64,000 nucleotides of DNA from NCBI RefSeq assembly GCF_900111835.1, contig NZ_FOJP01000007.1, positions 186,001 through 250,000 on the forward strand. Reading direction: 5' to 3'. This document shows positions 62,612 to 64,000 of this stretch, one piece after another. The notes under the pieces are model-generated. The model saw only the letters and a program-made list of their open reading frames with translations. It did no database searches and was not told the DNA's origin. Position 1 is the first letter of the stretch, and each line of letters begins with the position of its first letter. A program made the position numbers and the translations under genes. This DNA comes from Metapseudomonas otitidis. GTDB taxonomy: Bacteria; Pseudomonadota; Gammaproteobacteria; Pseudomonadales; Pseudomonadaceae.

Positions 62612-63424
62612 TCAGCGTGCGGGGTTCAGTTGCAGGCGCGGGGTCTGGCTGGGGTCGATGCTGTGGGCCAGGCGCAGTTTGTAGGCGGGGTCGAGCTTCT
62701 TCACCCGGGCCTGGAGCAGGGCCACCACCCAGGGGTACTGCTTGGCTTCGCGCACATGCAGGCGCACGTCGCAGTCGAAGGCGACCACGTCGGCGGCCAC
62801 TGCGTCGAGCAGGCTGCGCAGGCGCTCGTTGTCGTCGTTGTCCAGCATCGGCAGGGCCACGTCGTTGGCGACGCGGCGCACCGGGCGTGCGGGGGCGGCG
62901 GGCTTCTCCTCCACCGGCTGGGCCTGGGGCGCCGGGGTGGCGGCCTGGCGCTGGGCGGCGAGCTGCTGCTGGCGCGCCTGCTCGGCACGGGCGGCGGCTT
63001 CACGGGCGGCGGCCAGTTGGGCGGCACGCTCGCTTTCGCTGGCTCGGGCGTGGGCGATGGCGCCGTCCAGGCCGGTGGTCAGCGCCGGGGCCTGGGGCAT
63101 CAGGCTGCGGGCGTGGCTGAGGGCGGTGGTGGCGCTGTTGAGGTCACCCTGCTGCAGGGCGGCCTGGCCCTCCTTCAGCCAGGCTTCGGAGAGCTGGCGC
63201 TGGTACTGCTCGAGGCGGGTGTCGCCGGCGGCGCTGGTCTGCAAGGCCTTGAGCTGGGTCTCGGCCTCGGCGAGCTGGCCGTTGGCCAGGGTCAGGTCGA
63301 GCTGGCGGAAACGGGTGACCAGTTCATCGGCGGGGATGACGGTGTCCTGGGGTTTGCTCTGGCACGCGGCTAACAGCAGGGAAATCGCGATAACGGGAAG
63401 GTATCGGGTTGCGAACGGCTTCAT
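62612..63424 (-). CDS. Helical-repeat lipoprotein (PA5502-like)
   Basis: 270 residues; lipobox LLAAC with Cys21, start ATG 63424 chosen for the intact signal (an ATG at 63487 adds 21 residues before it). The mature part has TPR-like helices (ADELVTRFRQLDLTLANGQLAEAETQLKALQ, AWLKEGQAALQQGDLNSATTALSHARSL), then a long Ala/Gln/Arg coiled-coil and Pro-rich linker (about 150-205). A C-terminal domain (DNERLRSLLDAVAADVVAFDCDVRLHVREAKQYPWVVALLQARVKKLDP) follows. Upstream of metN on the same strand, likely separate. Function unknown; probably periplasmic scaffold. Confidence 0.75.
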   Translation of the reverse strand: MKPFATRYLPVIAISLLLAACQSKPQDTVIPADELVTRFRQLDLTLANGQLAEAETQLKALQTSAAGDTRLEQYQRQLSEAWLKEGQAALQQGDLNSATTALSHARSLMPQAPALTTGLDGAIAHARASESERAAQLAAAREAAARAEQARQQQLAAQRQAATPAPQAQPVEEKPAAPARPVRRVANDVALPMLDNDDNERLRSLLDAVAADVVAFDCDVRLHVREAKQYPWVVALLQARVKKLDPAYKLRLAHSIDPSQTPRLQLNPAR

Positions 63425-63658
63425 TCCTGCGATTCTCGGTTTGTTCAAAAAACGCGCAATTCTACACGGCGCGACCGGGCAGGACAAAAGTGTAGGCGCG
63501 GGCCTGCCCTCAGCGTGCTATCAGACCCGTTGCCTGGCCTGGCGTTCGCCGGCCGTCGGGAAAATCAGCCGAGGCGGGTCCGACCTTTCCGGCCGACCGG
63601 GCCGGCGGCCTGCTAGGCTCGGCCCTGCCCGACAAAACGACAATAAGAGGAAGGCCCC

Positions 63659-64000
63659 ATGGACCTCGAACCCCTCCCCTACGACTACCTGATCGTCGGC
63701 GCCGGCCCGGCCGGCTGCCTGCTGGCCAACCGGCTGTCGGCCGACCCGGCCTGTCGCGTGCTGCTGCTGGAAGCCGGCGGGCGCGACAACCACCCGTGGA
63801 TCCACATTCCCGTGGGCTACCTGTTCTGCATCGGCAACCCGCGCACCGACTGGTGCCTGCGCACCGAGGCCGAGCCGGGGCTGAACGGCCGTTCCCTGGG
63901 CTACCCGCGCGGGCGGGTGCTGGGGGGCAGCTCGTCGATCAACGGGATGATCTACATGCGCGGCCAGGCGGCGGACTACGACCACTGGGAGGCGCTGGGC
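63659..64000 (+). CDS. GMC-family FAD oxidoreductase, N-terminal part (3' end outside window)
   Basis: First 114 codons only. ATG 63659 follows AAGAGGAAGG. The FAD-binding YDYLIVGAGPAGCLLANRLS (about 8-27), LLLEAGGRDNHPW, and the GMC signature YPRGRVLGGSSSINGMIYMRGQAADYDHW place it in the choline dehydrogenase/BetA-like group. Members oxidise alcohols such as choline or long-chain alcohols. The substrate-determining C-terminal half is not visible, so BetA itself cannot be told from other GMC enzymes. Confidence 0.88.
   Translation, partial: MDLEPLPYDYLIVGAGPAGCLLANRLSADPACRVLLLEAGGRDNHPWIHIPVGYLFCIGNPRTDWCLRTEAEPGLNGRSLGYPRGRVLGGSSSINGMIYMRGQAADYDHWEALG

Overview
The window is chromosomal DNA of a high-GC gammaproteobacterium, almost certainly a Pseudomonas of the P. 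aeruginosa / P. resinovorans type. From memory of PAO1 (no search was run), the gene order matches PA0020-PA0037 (LysM protein, dprA, tsaC, qor, hemF, aroE, choline-sulfate genes, plcB, trpBA, trpI), PA0065-PA0069 (HAD, gamma-CA, prlC, radical SAM), PA0102-PA0113 (carbonic anhydrase, SulP, aa3 oxidase), the has heme-acquisition locus (PA3410-PA3404), a pigA/hemO-type heme oxygenase and metNIQ (PA5503-PA5505). No tRNA, rRNA, CRISPR array, insertion sequence or prophage was seen.

Layout. 1-5.3 kb: LysM protein end, dprA, tsaC, qor, hemF, aroE. 5.3-10.5 kb: choline-O-sulfate module (SulP, choX, betC, and the divergent LysR regulator). 10.6-13.9 kb: secreted zinc phospholipase C (plcB) overlapping a parvulin-type foldase gene, then a small anchored protein and a DOPA-dioxygenase-like protein. 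13.9-17 kb: Tat-exported amine oxidase, GntR regulator and EamA exporter tied together by a shared palindromic operator. 17.1-18 kb: a methionine-aminopeptidase-like protein that has lost all its metal ligands. 18.2-21.9 kb: trpBA with trpI, with a DUF3592 gene inserted between them. 22-28.7 kb: small envelope proteins (DUF3060, dodecin, two DUF1161 proteins, two related lipoproteins, a lipoprotein aminopeptidase), LLM oxidoreductase, HAD phosphatase, gamma-carbonic anhydrase. 28.7-35.2 kb: prlC-yheV-DUF1835, CatB-like acetyltransferase, a probable peptidoglycan hydrolase with an overlapping lipoprotein gene (candidate effector/immunity pair), and a radical SAM gene behind an SOS box. 35.3-38.6 kb: two beta-carbonic anhydrases and a SulP transporter, a likely bicarbonate-supply unit.

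39.7-48.2 kb encodes the aa3 cytochrome c oxidase with its whole assembly line (CoxB, CoxA, CtaG, CoxC, SURF1, heme A synthase, heme O synthase, Sco). It is followed directly at 48.2-58 kb by hasI-hasS-hasR-hasA-hasD-hasE-hasF: sigma/anti-sigma control, TonB receptor, hemophore and its type I secretion machine, with Fur-like sites. Heme taken up there can be opened by the heme oxygenase at 58.5 kb. The heme oxygenase and DUF454 genes are bracketed by two diverged direct copies of a structured intergenic repeat whose hairpins show compensatory changes. 59.9-62.4 kb is metNIQ, then a lipoprotein and the start of a GMC flavin oxidoreductase that runs off the end.

Strongest leads: the covarying hairpin repeats around hemO; the hydrolase/lipoprotein pair at 32.7-34.0 kb; the metal-ligand-less M24 pseudoenzyme; the perfect-palindrome GntR regulon; and the leader and intergenic hairpins in front of DUF1161 and between hasA and hasD. 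None of these was verified by a search.
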